Origin: Gordonia lacunae
GTDB lineage: Bacteria; Actinomycetota; Actinomycetes; Mycobacteriales; Mycobacteriaceae
NCBI RefSeq assembly: GCF_002149015.1
Contig: NZ_NGFO01000014.1
Coordinates: forward strand, 1-64,000
DNA: 64,000 nucleotides
Direction of reading: 5' to 3'
Position numbers and translations under genes: made by a program. Below, piece by piece: positions 55,620-64,000 of this stretch (position 1 is its first letter; every line of letters begins with the position of its first letter). The notes under the pieces were generated by a model. It searched no databases, was not told where the DNA came from, and saw only the letters and a program-made list of their open reading frames with translations.

Positions 55620-55742
55620 GGGAGTAAGGGTAGTGCCATCGGTGCAGCGGAGGCCGACGGCAGACATGGAACGCCCATCGGTGGGGACGAGTCTCATGGT
55701 CGAGTCCCACCGCAGCAGTCGCACAACAGGGAAGGCCCCGAC

Positions 55743-56231
55743 ATGACCAATCCCATGCGCCCGAGCCGCGAGACGCCGGGCCTGCCCACCCCGCCGAAGG
55801 GCTGGCCGATCGGTTCCTACGGAACCTACGCCGAGGCCCAGCGCGCGGTGGACTTCCTGTCCGACGAGAATTTCACCGTGCAGGACGTCACCATCGTGGG
55901 CGTCGATCTCATGCAGGTCGAGAGGGTCATCGGCCGACTGACGTGGGGCAAGGTGATCGGTGGCGGGCTGGTGTCCGGCGCCTGGCTCGGCTTCTTCTTC
56001 GGCTGTCTGGTGGCACTGGTGTTCGCCGGCTCGCCGATCGCGCCCATCCTCGTGGGCATCGTCGGCGGCATGGTCTTCGGTGTGATCTCCGCGACCATTC
56101 CGTACGCGGCGACGCGCGGCCAGCGCGATTTCGCCTCGACGATGCAACTCGTCGCCGGCCGTTATGACGTGCTGTGCGATCCGAAAAGCGCAGAGAGGGC
56201 GCGCGACATGCTCACCCGCCTGACCTTCTGA
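55743..56231 (+). CDS. General-stress-protein-17M-like membrane protein
   Basis: 162 residues: a cytoplasmic head with the GSP17M/YflT domain (WPIGSYGTYAEAQRAVDFLSD, cut; ~20-70) and a Gly-rich membrane hairpin (~78-125). Counterpart of Rv1234. Function unknown. AGGGAAGG lies eight bases before the ATG. Divergent from the MgtE-like gene and upstream of the trehalose transporter. Confidence 0.8.
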   Translation: MTNPMRPSRETPGLPTPPKGWPIGSYGTYAEAQRAVDFLSDENFTVQDVTIVGVDLMQVERVIGRLTWGKVIGGGLVSGAWLGFFFGCLVALVFAGSPIAPILVGIVGGMVFGVISATIPYAATRGQRDFASTMQLVAGRYDVLCDPKSAERARDMLTRLTF

Positions 56232-56301
56232 GCGCACGTCCCGCGCTCGGACACGGTGGGATCACAATCGCTCGCGGAGTGGCACGCCCATGCCGAATGT
56301 G

Positions 56302-56329
56302 TTGCATGTCACGAATCCTCACGTATAGC
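56302..56329 (+). promoter_or_regulatory. Housekeeping-type promoter of lpqY-sugABC
   Basis: TTGCAT (56302-56307), 16 bases, TATAGC (56324-56329). The predicted RNA starts near 56336, about 60 bases before the lpqY GTG. Confidence 0.45.
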
Positions 56330-56396
56330 GTTGCACTTCGGACGCTCACGGCGGAGCACCTGGTGCGCCCGCCGCGTACGACATCGAGGAGGCTGC

Positions 56397-57848
56397 GTGC
56401 GGAGCAGGGTCAGGACTGACGGATCTACCAGGCGCGTGAGACGGAAGGTCCTCGCCGCGGCGGTGGCCGCGGCGGCCATGCTGCCCGTCCTGTCCGCGTG
56501 CGGCTCGGGATATGAAGCGGGCGTACTCAATTTCTACCCGCCGGCCGACGGTGCGGACACCTTCGCCGAGATCGGCGACAAGTGCTCGGCCGATTCCGGT
56601 GGGGCGTACAAGGTCGTGACCACACCGCTGCCCAAGGGCGCCGATGATCAGCGTCTGCAGCTCGCGCGGCGCCTCGCCGGCAACGACAGCGGCCTGGACC
56701 TGATGGGCATGGACGTCGTGTGGACCGCCGAATTCGCCGACGCGGGCTGGATGGTGCCGGTGCCCGAGGACAAGGCCGCGGAGATCTCGGCACGCACACT
56801 GGGCGGCCCGCTCGACACCGCGGTGTGGAAGACCGACGACGACGAGCGTGAACGGCTCTACGCCATCCCGTTCTCCACGAACACCCAATTGCTCTGGTAC
56901 CGGCCGGATGTCCTCGCCGAGGACGTCGACCGACGCCGCCCGGCGTCGACGTGGAACGGCATGCTCGAGGACGCGCTCGTCAGCGGGCGCAACGGCGGCC
57001 CGACCTACATCATGGTGCAGGGCAGGCAATACGAGGGCCTGATGGTGTGGTTCAACTCGGTGCTCGCGAGTGCCGGCGGCCAGATCGTCGACCCGCAGGA
57101 CCCCGACAAGGTCACCCTGAACGACACTCCCGAGCATCGCGCCGCCACGGTGCGCGCGCTGGAGACCCTCAAGCGCGTGGCGACCGCACCGGGTGCCGAC
57201 CCCTCGCTGACCAACTCCGACGAGGGTGCCGCCCGGCTCGGGATGGAGAGCGGAGAGGCCCTGTATCAGGTCAACTGGCCCTTTGTCTTCGCCGGGATGC
57301 GCGAGAACGCGGTGGCCGGAAGCGTCGCCTTCCTCGACCTGACCCAGTACGCGAACCTCTACGCCGACACCGCGAACCCGCCGTCGGCGGCCCAGGTGGT
57401 CCCGCTCAACCGGGAGATGCGGCGGGTCTTCGACTTCGCGCCCTACCCGGGCTTCGAGGGACTCCCCACGAAGACGACACTCGGCGGCATCAACATCGCC
57501 GTCGCCAGCACGTCGAAGCAGCAGGACCTCGCCTTCCAGGCCGCGGAGTGCATCACCAGCGAGGCGTCGCAGAAGGCGTTCTCGTTCAGCGCCGGACCGC
57601 CGCCGGTCATCGAATCCATCTACGACGACGCCGATTTCCGGCTCGCCTACCCGATGGCCGACGAGATCAAGCGGCAGCTCGAACCCGAGCACGCCGCGCT
57701 GCGCCCGAAGTCGCCCGACTACCAGGCGATCTCGACGCTGCTGCAGGCCAAGTTGAGTCCGGTCGGCGCCTGGGAGCCGGAGGCTCTCGTCGACGAGCTC
57801 GCCGAAGCGGTTCAGAAGGCCATCGACGGGGAAGGGTTGATCCCGTGA
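56397..57848 (+). CDS. lpqY: Trehalose-binding lipoprotein LpqY
   Basis: 483 residues, family-1 sugar-binding protein. Signal with lipobox LSAC (Cys35) anchors it outside the membrane. It captures trehalose, which is released when mycolates are moved from trehalose monomycolate. GTG 56397 has GAGGAGG upstream and gives a normal basic signal start. The stop overlaps the sugA start (GTGA). The four genes match Rv1235-Rv1238. Confidence 0.9.
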   Translation: MRSRVRTDGSTRRVRRKVLAAAVAAAAMLPVLSACGSGYEAGVLNFYPPADGADTFAEIGDKCSADSGGAYKVVTTPLPKGADDQRLQLARRLAGNDSGLDLMGMDVVWTAEFADAGWMVPVPEDKAAEISARTLGGPLDTAVWKTDDDERERLYAIPFSTNTQLLWYRPDVLAEDVDRRRPASTWNGMLEDALVSGRNGGPTYIMVQGRQYEGLMVWFNSVLASAGGQIVDPQDPDKVTLNDTPEHRAATVRALETLKRVATAPGADPSLTNSDEGAARLGMESGEALYQVNWPFVFAGMRENAVAGSVAFLDLTQYANLYADTANPPSAAQVVPLNREMRRVFDFAPYPGFEGLPTKTTLGGINIAVASTSKQQDLAFQAAECITSEASQKAFSFSAGPPPVIESIYDDADFRLAYPMADEIKRQLEPEHAALRPKSPDYQAISTLLQAKLSPVGAWEPEALVDELAEAVQKAIDGEGLIP

Positions 57849-59041
57849 GCGACAACACGACACCCGGCGACGAGGAGCGGACCGGCGACGACGCGCGGTT
57901 CCGCGCCGGCCGCCATGCCCTGCCGGACGACGCCCCACCGCAGACCGGCCCGATCCCGATCGTCGGTGACACGCCGCCGGTGCAGTCGGATCAGGTGTGG
58001 ACCCCACCGCCGGGCGGGCGGCACGACGCCGGCTCTCCGGTGAGCGGTTCCGACGCCACCCGGCCCCCCGCGTCGGCACCGGCACCGGCTGCCGCCCCGG
58101 GCGCCACGGCGGTCGCCGAGCGTCCGCGTGCCGACGCTGCGCCGGCCGCACCGCGCAAGCGCAGTGAGGGCAAGGCCGCCGAGCGTCGGCTGGCCTTCTG
58201 GCTCGTCGCGCCGGCCGCGCTCATGATGATCCTGGTCACCGGTTACCCGATCGTCTACGCGGTCTGGTTGTCGCTGAACAAGATGAGCCTCTCCGCGCCC
58301 GGCGAACGGGAGTTCGTGTGGTTCGCCAACTACGCGACCGTTCTCACCGACAACTACTGGTGGACCGCCTTCGGCGTCACGGTCGGGATCACGGTCGTGT
58401 CGGTGATCATCGAGCTCGTGCTCGGCATGGCCATCGCGCTCGTGATGCACCGAACGATCTTCGGGCGCGGCACCATTCGCACCGTCGTCCTCATCCCGTA
58501 CGGCATCGTGACGGTGGCGGCGGCGTTCTCCTGGTACTACGCGTGGACACCGGGCACCGGATACCTCGCGAACCTGCTGCCCGACGGCAGCGCGCCGCTC
58601 ACCGAGCAGTGGCCGTCGCTGGCGATCATCGTCCTGGCCGAGGTCTGGAAGACGACGCCGTTCATGGCCCTGCTGCTGCTGGCCGGTCTGGCACTCGTGC
58701 CGGACGATCTGCTCAAGGCGGCGCAGGTGGACGGAGCCGGGGCGTGGACGAGGCTGTGGCGCATCATCCTCCCGCTGATGAAGCCGGCGATCCTGGTGGC
58801 CCTGCTGTTCCGCACCCTCGACGCGTTCCGCGTGTTCGACAACATCTACGTCCTCACCAGCGGGTCCAACAACACCTACTCGGTGTCGATGCTCGGTTAC
58901 GACAATCTGTTCGGCGCCTTCAACCTCGGCGTCGGTTCGGCGATCTCGATCCTGATCTTCATCTGCGTCGCGATCATCGCGTTCGTGTTCATCAAGGGGT
59001 TCGGCACCGCCGCACCGGGTTCCGACGACGAGGGGAGGTAA
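57845..59041 (+). CDS. sugA: Trehalose ABC transporter permease SugA
   Basis: 398 residues with six membrane helices and the ATPase-contact loop ([19 protein letters not shown]). About 115 residues at the N-terminus form a Pro/Ala/Asp-rich disordered head absent from the ~307-residue M. tuberculosis SugA. Pairs with SugB. GTG start coupled to lpqY. Confidence 0.9.
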   Translation: MSDNTTPGDEERTGDDARFRAGRHALPDDAPPQTGPIPIVGDTPPVQSDQVWTPPPGGRHDAGSPVSGSDATRPPASAPAPAAAPGATAVAERPRADAAPAAPRKRSEGKAAERRLAFWLVAPAALMMILVTGYPIVYAVWLSLNKMSLSAPGEREFVWFANYATVLTDNYWWTAFGVTVGITVVSVIIELVLGMAIALVMHRTIFGRGTIRTVVLIPYGIVTVAAAFSWYYAWTPGTGYLANLLPDGSAPLTEQWPSLAIIVLAEVWKTTPFMALLLLAGLALVPDDLLKAAQVDGAGAWTRLWRIILPLMKPAILVALLFRTLDAFRVFDNIYVLTSGSNNTYSVSMLGYDNLFGAFNLGVGSAISILIFICVAIIAFVFIKGFGTAAPGSDDEGR

Positions 59042-59045
59042 GCCG

Positions 59046-59876
59046 TTGAATACGAGCGGAAAGTCCAAGGCCTGGTGGTCGATCGCCAACATCCTGGTGA
59101 TCCTGTACGCGCTCATCCCACTGCTGTGGATCATCAGCCTGTCGTTCAAACCGGCGGGCAGCGTGACCGACGGGAAATTCTGGCCGAGTGAGTTCACACT
59201 CGACAACTACAAGAACATCTTCGAGACGAGCGCGTTCACCTCGGCGCTGATCAACTCCATCGGTGTCGGACTCATCACCACGGTCATCGCGGTGATCCTC
59301 GGGACGATGGCGGCGTATGCGGTGGCGCGCCTGGACTTCCCGGGCAAGAAGCTCCTCATCGGTGCCGCCCTGCTGATCGCGATGTTCCCCCAGATCTCGC
59401 TGGTGACACCGCTGTTCAACATCGAGCGGCGTCTCGGGTTGTTCGACACCTGGCCCGGCCTGATCCTGCCCTACATCACTTTCGCGCTACCACTGGCGAT
59501 CTACACCCTCTCCGCGTTCTTCCGGGAGATCCCGTGGGAGCTCGAGAAGGCCGCGAAGATGGACGGCGCCACGCCCTGGCAGGCCTTCCGCAAGGTCATC
59601 GCGCCCCTCGCGGCCCCCGGCGTCGTGACCGCGGCGATCCTGGTGTTCATCTTCGCCTGGAACGACCTGCTCCTCGCGTTGTCGCTGACGTCGACCGAAC
59701 GGGCCATCACCGCGCCGGTGGCGATCGCGAACTTCACCGGCAGTTCGCAATTCGAGGAACCGACCGGGTCGATCTCGGCCGCCGCGGTGGTCATCACCAT
59801 CCCCATCATCATCTTCGTGCTCTTCTTCCAACGTCGAATCGTGGCCGGCCTGACCTCCGGCGCCGTGAAGGGATAA
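59046..59876 (+). CDS. sugB: Trehalose ABC transporter permease SugB
   Basis: 276 residues, six membrane helices, contact loop [24 protein letters not shown] start at 59046 preceded by GAGGGGAGG. Four bases after sugA. Forms the membrane channel with SugA. Confidence 0.9.
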   Translation: MNTSGKSKAWWSIANILVILYALIPLLWIISLSFKPAGSVTDGKFWPSEFTLDNYKNIFETSAFTSALINSIGVGLITTVIAVILGTMAAYAVARLDFPGKKLLIGAALLIAMFPQISLVTPLFNIERRLGLFDTWPGLILPYITFALPLAIYTLSAFFREIPWELEKAAKMDGATPWQAFRKVIAPLAAPGVVTAAILVFIFAWNDLLLALSLTSTERAITAPVAIANFTGSSQFEEPTGSISAAAVVITIPIIIFVLFFQRRIVAGLTSGAVKG

Positions 59877-59879
59877 CCC

Positions 59880-61055
59880 ATGGCAGACATCGTTCTGGAC
59901 AACGTCTCCAAGCAGTATCCCGACGGCTCGACGGCCGTGCACGGGGTCGACATCGAGATCGCCGACGGCGAGTTCGTGATCCTGGTGGGTCCGTCGGGCT
60001 GCGGAAAGTCGACGACGCTCAACATGATCGCCGGACTCGAGGACATCTCGGGGGGTGAACTGCGGATCGGCGGCGAGCGGGTCAACGAGCGTGCGCCCAA
60101 GGACCGCGACATCGCCATGGTCTTCCAGAGTTACGCGCTCTATCCGCACATGTCGGTGCGCGAGAACATCGCTTTTCCGCTGACCCTTGCGAAGATGCCG
60201 AAGGATCAGGTGGCCGCGAAGGTCGACGAGGCCGCTCGCATCCTCGACCTCGGTCAGTACCTCGACCGCAAGCCGGCCAACCTCTCGGGTGGTCAGCGTC
60301 AGCGTGTCGCGATGGGACGCGCGATCGTGCGGTCGCCCAAGGCGTTCCTGATGGACGAGCCGCTGTCGAACCTCGACGCGAAGCTGCGTGTGCAGATGCG
60401 CACCGAGATCTCGCAGTTGCAGCAGCGTCTGGGCACCACCACGGTCTACGTGACCCACGACCAGACCGAGGCCATGACCCTCGGCGATCGTGTGGTCGTC
60501 CTGCGTGGTGGGTACGTGCAGCAGATCGGGACGCCGCAGGAGTTGTACAACAACCCGACCAACGTGTTCGTGGCCGGTTTCATCGGTTCGCCCGCGATGA
60601 ACTTCCTGTCCGGGCGCCTCGGCTCCGACGGCATCGAGACCGCGATCGGCACGATCTCACTCGAGGATCATCGTGCCGTGGTGTCCCGTGCCGGCGATGT
60701 GGGCAGCGGCGGAGACGTGTTGATCGGCATCCGCCCGGAGCACCTCGAGGACGCGTCTCTCGTCGATTCGACGACCCGCGGACAGGGTGCGACGTTCACC
60801 GCGAACATCGACGTCCTCGAGTCGATGGGGTCGGACATCTACGCCTACTTCAGCGTCGGCTCGAGCCGGGCGTCGAGCGATGCCCTCGCGGAGCTCTCCG
60901 CCGACTCCGGGACCGATCTCGGCGGCAACCAGCTCATCGCACGACTGTCCCCGGACTCGAAGGTCAGCCGCGGCAGTTCGGCCGAACTCTTCTACGACGC
61001 CTCGAAGATCGCGGTGTTCGATCAGAGCTCGGGAGCATCCCTGCGCGTTCGCTGA
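59880..61055 (+). CDS. sugC: Trehalose ABC transporter ATPase SugC
   Basis: 391 residues: Walker A GPSGCGKST, Q-loop, signature LSGGQRQRV, Walker B FLMDEPLS, His in VTHDQTEA, then the OB-type regulatory domain of the MalK/UgpC family (~240-385). Energises LpqY-SugAB; with it, the cell recycles trehalose from mycolate turnover. Three bases after sugB. Confidence 0.92.
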   Translation: MADIVLDNVSKQYPDGSTAVHGVDIEIADGEFVILVGPSGCGKSTTLNMIAGLEDISGGELRIGGERVNERAPKDRDIAMVFQSYALYPHMSVRENIAFPLTLAKMPKDQVAAKVDEAARILDLGQYLDRKPANLSGGQRQRVAMGRAIVRSPKAFLMDEPLSNLDAKLRVQMRTEISQLQQRLGTTTVYVTHDQTEAMTLGDRVVVLRGGYVQQIGTPQELYNNPTNVFVAGFIGSPAMNFLSGRLGSDGIETAIGTISLEDHRAVVSRAGDVGSGGDVLIGIRPEHLEDASLVDSTTRGQGATFTANIDVLESMGSDIYAYFSVGSSRASSDALAELSADSGTDLGGNQLIARLSPDSKVSRGSSAELFYDASKIAVFDQSSGASLRVR

Positions 61056-61069
61056 GCGGCGTTCGCGTC

Positions 61070-61105
61070 CTCCCGGCGGTGGGTCATCGCTTCCGCCGCC
61101 GGGAG
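61070..61105. terminator. Terminator between sugC and the convergent ParB-like gene
   Basis: CTCCCGGCGG (61070-61079) pairs perfectly with CCGCCGGGAG (61096-61105) around a 16-base loop that holds the stop codon of the convergent gene. Ten G/C-rich pairs, usable in both directions. Confidence 0.6.
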
Positions 61106-61941
61106 TGGTCGAGCAGTTCGTCGAAGACGTGCTCGTCCCAGATGTGCCTGCGCACGAGACGATAACGCTCGCAGGCGACCCACATGTACAGCTCGGCGTC
61201 GCTCTCGAGGTCGGGCCGGATACCCGCGCGCCGGGCCATCCGAACGACCGGCAGGAACTCCTCACCGAACCAGCGGCGGGCGGTCTCGGTGCGGTTGAGG
61301 AACTCGCCGATCTCCTGGCTGAGACGGAATCCCCAGGCTTCGACGTTCTCGGCGAGTTCGGCGTAGTCGAACGGGAAGCTGAGCCGGATGGCCTCGGCCT
61401 GGGAGCCCTCGAGCGGCACGCGCGACAGGAACAGTCGTCGGTGGTCCTTGAGAACCAGATCCGATGTCGCGTTGATGCCGTCGGGGGAGATGCGGGTGTG
61501 GATGAGGGTGACGTAGGCGTCGATCGTGGCCCAGTTCCGTGCGATCGCGATGGACACGCGGTGGTGACCGTCGATGACGAAGTGCATCGACCCGATCCGA
61601 TAGAGCTGGACCGGCGGCACCGACTCGCCGCGTCGTTGCGCTGCGGCCAGCCGTTGCCAGCGCTCACGCCCGCGTGACGAGGTGGGCCGGAAGTAGCGGT
61701 CGAAGTCCTTCGTCCGGTCGACGCTGCCGACGATCGAGGACACCTCGACCACCTGCAGACCGAGCGAGGTCTCCCCGGTCCGGCCGAGAGCGGCGACCAC
61801 CTCGTCGAACGGGAGGATGGTGTTCACGTCGGCCGGCTGACGCATGAACCACTGCGCGAGGCGGGCTCGTTCGGCCTGGCGTCGCAGCCGGGCGAAGTCG
61901 TTCTCGGCGTCGGCGTCGGGAAAACCGGTGTCACGCGCCAT
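61084..61941 (-). CDS. ParB-like nuclease-domain protein
   Basis: 285 residues with a ParB/sulfiredoxin-type core (RIGSMHFVIDGHHRVSIA, ~115-133) followed by a helical C-terminal half. There is no clear helix-turn-helix, so it is unlikely to be the chromosome-partition ParB. Exact function unknown. It overlaps the phosphoesterase gene by 11 bases and is transcribed after it. Confidence 0.7.
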   Translation of the reverse strand: MARDTGFPDADAENDFARLRRQAERARLAQWFMRQPADVNTILPFDEVVAALGRTGETSLGLQVVEVSSIVGSVDRTKDFDRYFRPTSSRGRERWQRLAAAQRRGESVPPVQLYRIGSMHFVIDGHHRVSIAIARNWATIDAYVTLIHTRISPDGINATSDLVLKDHRRLFLSRVPLEGSQAEAIRLSFPFDYAELAENVEAWGFRLSQEIGEFLNRTETARRWFGEEFLPVVRMARRAGIRPDLESDAELYMWVACERYRLVRRHIWDEHVFDELLDHSRRRKR

Positions 61942-62620
61942 ATCTGCGCCTCACGATCTCGACCTCCCGGGTCACGGGATCGATGTCGAACTGACAGAAA
62001 CCGACGACGTTCATCGACGTCGTCGACGGCCCGATGGGCAGATCCGACGGCCGTTCGCCGTAGGGATGGACATGCCCGTGGATCAGCAGTGCCGGCTGCA
62101 GCGAGCGCACCAGCGGATGGAAACAGTCGAAACCCCGGTGGGGGAGATCGTCACGGTCGCCGACGCCGCGGGCCGGGCTGTGGGTCAGGAGGATGTCGGC
62201 GCCGCGCGGCGGTGACAGGGCGGCGGTGCACCGCAGGCGGAGCGAGCGGAGCCGCTGCTGGGTGTCGGTGTACTGGTTGGTGCCACCGTTGTAGCGCCGG
62301 CTGCCGCCGAGGCCGCTGATGCGGAGCCCGGCGACCGAGACGGTGCGACCGTCGGCGTTGACGGCACCGCAGGGTCCCGGATCCTCGGCCGGAAGGCCCG
62401 CGCGTGTCCAACCGGTCCGGCCGCGCCGATAACCGCGCAGGTCGCGGTCGTGGTTGCCGGGTACGAACACGCACGGCGCGTCGCACAGCGACGACAGGAT
62501 CTCGAGGTACTCGAACGGGAGGTCGCCGGCGCCGAGAATGAGGTCGGGACGGGACTCGATCCCCACGCCGAAGGTGAGGGAATCCACCACCTCGTCGGCG
62601 ACAGCCAGAACCCGGACCAT
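61931..62620 (-). CDS. Metallophosphoesterase
   Basis: 229 residues, calcineurin-like: metal motifs LGAGDLP, PGNHD (~54-58), LLTHSPARG and HGHVHPYG. The N-terminal Asp of the usual D-X-H is replaced (ADEVVDS). Substrate unknown. Leads a two-gene unit with the ParB-like gene; divergent from the SUFU-domain gene. Confidence 0.82.
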   Translation of the reverse strand: MVRVLAVADEVVDSLTFGVGIESRPDLILGAGDLPFEYLEILSSLCDAPCVFVPGNHDRDLRGYRRGRTGWTRAGLPAEDPGPCGAVNADGRTVSVAGLRISGLGGSRRYNGGTNQYTDTQQRLRSLRLRCTAALSPPRGADILLTHSPARGVGDRDDLPHRGFDCFHPLVRSLQPALLIHGHVHPYGERPSDLPIGPSTTSMNVVGFCQFDIDPVTREVEIVRRRYGA

Positions 62621-62678
62621 TGCTCCAGGCTAGAGGAGCACCCCGGACCCTCGCGCCGGAGTCGGTAGCCTGTCGGGT

Positions 62679-63263
62679 GTGAGCGAAGCCGTGACAGAGG
62701 TCGTCGGACGATTCCTGGAAGACCGGCTGGGGACGACGCCGCAGCGAGCGTCGGTGACGTTCCTGGGCGTCGAGCCGATCGACGTCCTGCGGTTCGCGGC
62801 CGGCGATCGCCCCACGGTGGTCTACGTGACGTCGGGGTGTGCGCGGCATCCCATGTCGGATCCCACCGACCTGCACGCGGATCCGGTCCGTGGCCCCCGC
62901 GCCGAGCTGGTCGTGCGCATGTCGTCGGGGACACCGCTGCCGGGTCTGCACAAGCGGATGGCGACGCTGGCGGCCGCCCCCGCCGTCGAGGGACTGATCA
63001 TCGCCGCCGACGCACTGGTCGATCTCGGCGAACCCCTGTGGGACGGTTCCCCGTTCACCGCCGTGCTGCTCGAGGCCGACGAACTCGGCATCGTCGAACT
63101 GCCCGAGCCGATGGACCCGGTCACCATGCTCCGCGCCATACCGATCACCGCCAACGAAGCCGCCTGGGTGCGGCTCAAAGGGGCCGACGCGTTGCGGGAG
63201 GCGTGGCGCGAGGCGGAGATCGACGTGACCAGGCCCGACCGGGCATCGGCGACCCCGGCCTGA
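62679..63263 (+). CDS. Suppressor-of-fused-domain protein
   Basis: 194 residues fitting the bacterial SUFU domain (ELVVRMSSGTPLPGLHKRMATLA, cut; and FTAVLLEADELGIVELPEPM, cut). Such proteins are often immunity or scaffolding proteins, but the job here is unknown. GTG start at 62679, 58 bp from the divergent phosphoesterase gene. Confidence 0.75.
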   Translation: MSEAVTEVVGRFLEDRLGTTPQRASVTFLGVEPIDVLRFAAGDRPTVVYVTSGCARHPMSDPTDLHADPVRGPRAELVVRMSSGTPLPGLHKRMATLAAAPAVEGLIIAADALVDLGEPLWDGSPFTAVLLEADELGIVELPEPMDPVTMLRAIPITANEAAWVRLKGADALREAWREAEIDVTRPDRASATPA

Positions 63264-63312
63264 GTCGTCTCGCGGATTCCTGGCCTCCTCGCGTGGCAGC
63301 GGCGAACACATC

Positions 63313-63332
63313 CGTTCCGAGGTTTCGGAACG
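63313..63332. promoter_or_regulatory. Perfect inverted repeat upstream of the methyltransferase gene
   Basis: CGTTCCGA-GGTT-TCGGAACG, eight-base arms. GGAACG occurs again 17 bases on (63344-63349). It could be an operator or end the SUFU-gene RNA; no T run follows. Confidence 0.4.
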
Positions 63333-63444
63333 TATGACAGAGGGAACGTCTGAGCATCGAGAGCACGATCGGTCTGAGAAGGTGAGGGTGCATGGAGTCA
63401 CGGGGAGCAGGGACCATCGGCACGACGGACGGGCGGTGCCCCGC

Positions 63445-64000
63445 GTGACACTCACATCATCGTCGCTGCCCACGGCGACGGCCCCACGCTCCGATCTCGA
63501 TGTCTATCTGCCGCAGCAGGACACCCAGTTGCTGATCGACACCCTCCGGTCCCGCGGCGTCGCGGGAGCCCGTGTCCTGGATCTGTGCACCGGCAGCGGC
63601 GCCATCGCGATCGCGGCGGCGCGGGCGGGCGCGGCCGAGGTGACAGCGGTGGACGCATCAGCCGATGCGGTCGCCTACGCGCGTCGTGCGGCGGCCGAGG
63701 CCGGGGTGCGCATCGAGGTGGCCCACGGCGACCTCCGCCGTCACCGGGGCCGGTACGACGTCGTCACCTGCAATCCTCCGTACGTGCCGACCCCGCCCGA
63801 ATCCGAAGCGGCCCTGCATCCGGCCGGTCCGTCGCACGCCTGGGACGCCGGCCTCGACGGCCGCGCCGTCCTCGACCCGCTGTGCGCGCACGTTCCGGAT
63901 CTGCTGGTGCCCGGCGGCATGTTCGTACTCGTGCACTCGGAGTTCGCGGACGAGGACGCCTCGCTGCATGCGCTGCGCGCCGGGGGACTGACCGCCGAGG
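63445..64000 (+). CDS. HemK/PrmC-like methyltransferase, cut by the window end
   Basis: The first 185 residues are present. A class I methyltransferase with LDLCTGSGAIAIAAA, VDASADAV and the substrate motif NPPYVPTP, as in N5-glutamine and related N-methyltransferases. GTG 63445 overlaps the stop of an 18-codon frame from ATG 63391 (which has GAAGGTGAGGG upstream); GTG 63436 is another start. The 3' end lies outside the window. Confidence 0.8.
   Translation, partial: MTLTSSSLPTATAPRSDLDVYLPQQDTQLLIDTLRSRGVAGARVLDLCTGSGAIAIAAARAGAAEVTAVDASADAVAYARRAAAEAGVRIEVAHGDLRRHRGRYDVVTCNPPYVPTPPESEAALHPAGPSHAWDAGLDGRAVLDPLCAHVPDLLVPGGMFVLVHSEFADEDASLHALRAGGLTAE

Noticed and set aside
61084-61941. Chromosome-partition ParB
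   Set aside because: No helix-turn-helix, no parA partner and no parS-like site were seen.

Overview
The window is high-GC DNA from a mycolic-acid-containing actinobacterium (order Mycobacteriales), most likely Gordonia or a close relative. The evidence is gene content and order: accA3/accD5/accE with birA, maf and sseA; purK/purE; rmlD-wbbL-manB with an LCP ligase; sigE-rseA-htrA-tatB; and lpqY-sugABC. Two blocks follow the order of Mycobacterium tuberculosis Rv3285-Rv3264c and Rv1220c-Rv1238, here joined end to end near 46.78 kb. The genus call is inference.

Layout. 1-2.2 kb: an APC permease and a divergent TetR regulator, with a perfect 52-bp inverted repeat at the very edge of the window. 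2.2-14.7 kb: a catabolic island that I read as an indole-3-acetic acid (auxin) degradation cluster of the iac type. It has IacA-like flavin oxygenase, IacB, Rieske oxygenase IacC/IacD, dehydrogenase IacE, reductase IacF, amidase, MFS transporter, a flavin reductase with an extra C-terminal domain, and an NTF2-like protein. It is bracketed and interrupted by a FixL-like PAS kinase and a FixJ-like response regulator instead of the usual MarR repressor. Two divergent promoter regions share a nearly identical 16-bp element. Catechol-cleavage genes are not in the window.

14.7-21.1 kb: an accessory stretch with a DoxX-like membrane protein and an ECF sigma factor whose own intergenic region carries a TGTCACC-N16-CGTC promoter, a DUF222/HNH protein under a LexA box, small unrecognised proteins, one probable frameshift and one gene with an in-frame stop. 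21.2-23.6 kb: DUF3349 protein, membrane protein, PitA phosphate permease and a small unknown gene.

23.8-46.8 kb: core lipid, purine and cell-envelope genes: acyl-CoA carboxylase subunits (malonyl/methylmalonyl-CoA supply) with biotin ligase; sulfur transfer (SseA, SufE) with an inserted condensation-type acyltransferase; Maf; a PH-domain protein with an OmpR/kinase pair; GtrA; PurK/PurE; hydrolase and F420-type proteins; the arabinogalactan linker pathway (RmlD, WbbL), an LCP ligase, and mannose-1-phosphate guanylyltransferase.

46.8-64 kb: O-methyltransferase, the SigE envelope-stress module (sigE, rseA, htrA, tatB) with two ECF-type promoters, Mrp, a lytic transglycosylase, DUF1003 and MgtE-like proteins, the LpqY-SugABC trehalose importer, and finally ParB-like, phosphoesterase, SUFU-domain and (cut by the window end) methyltransferase genes. 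No rRNA, tRNA, CRISPR array, insertion sequence or prophage was recognised.
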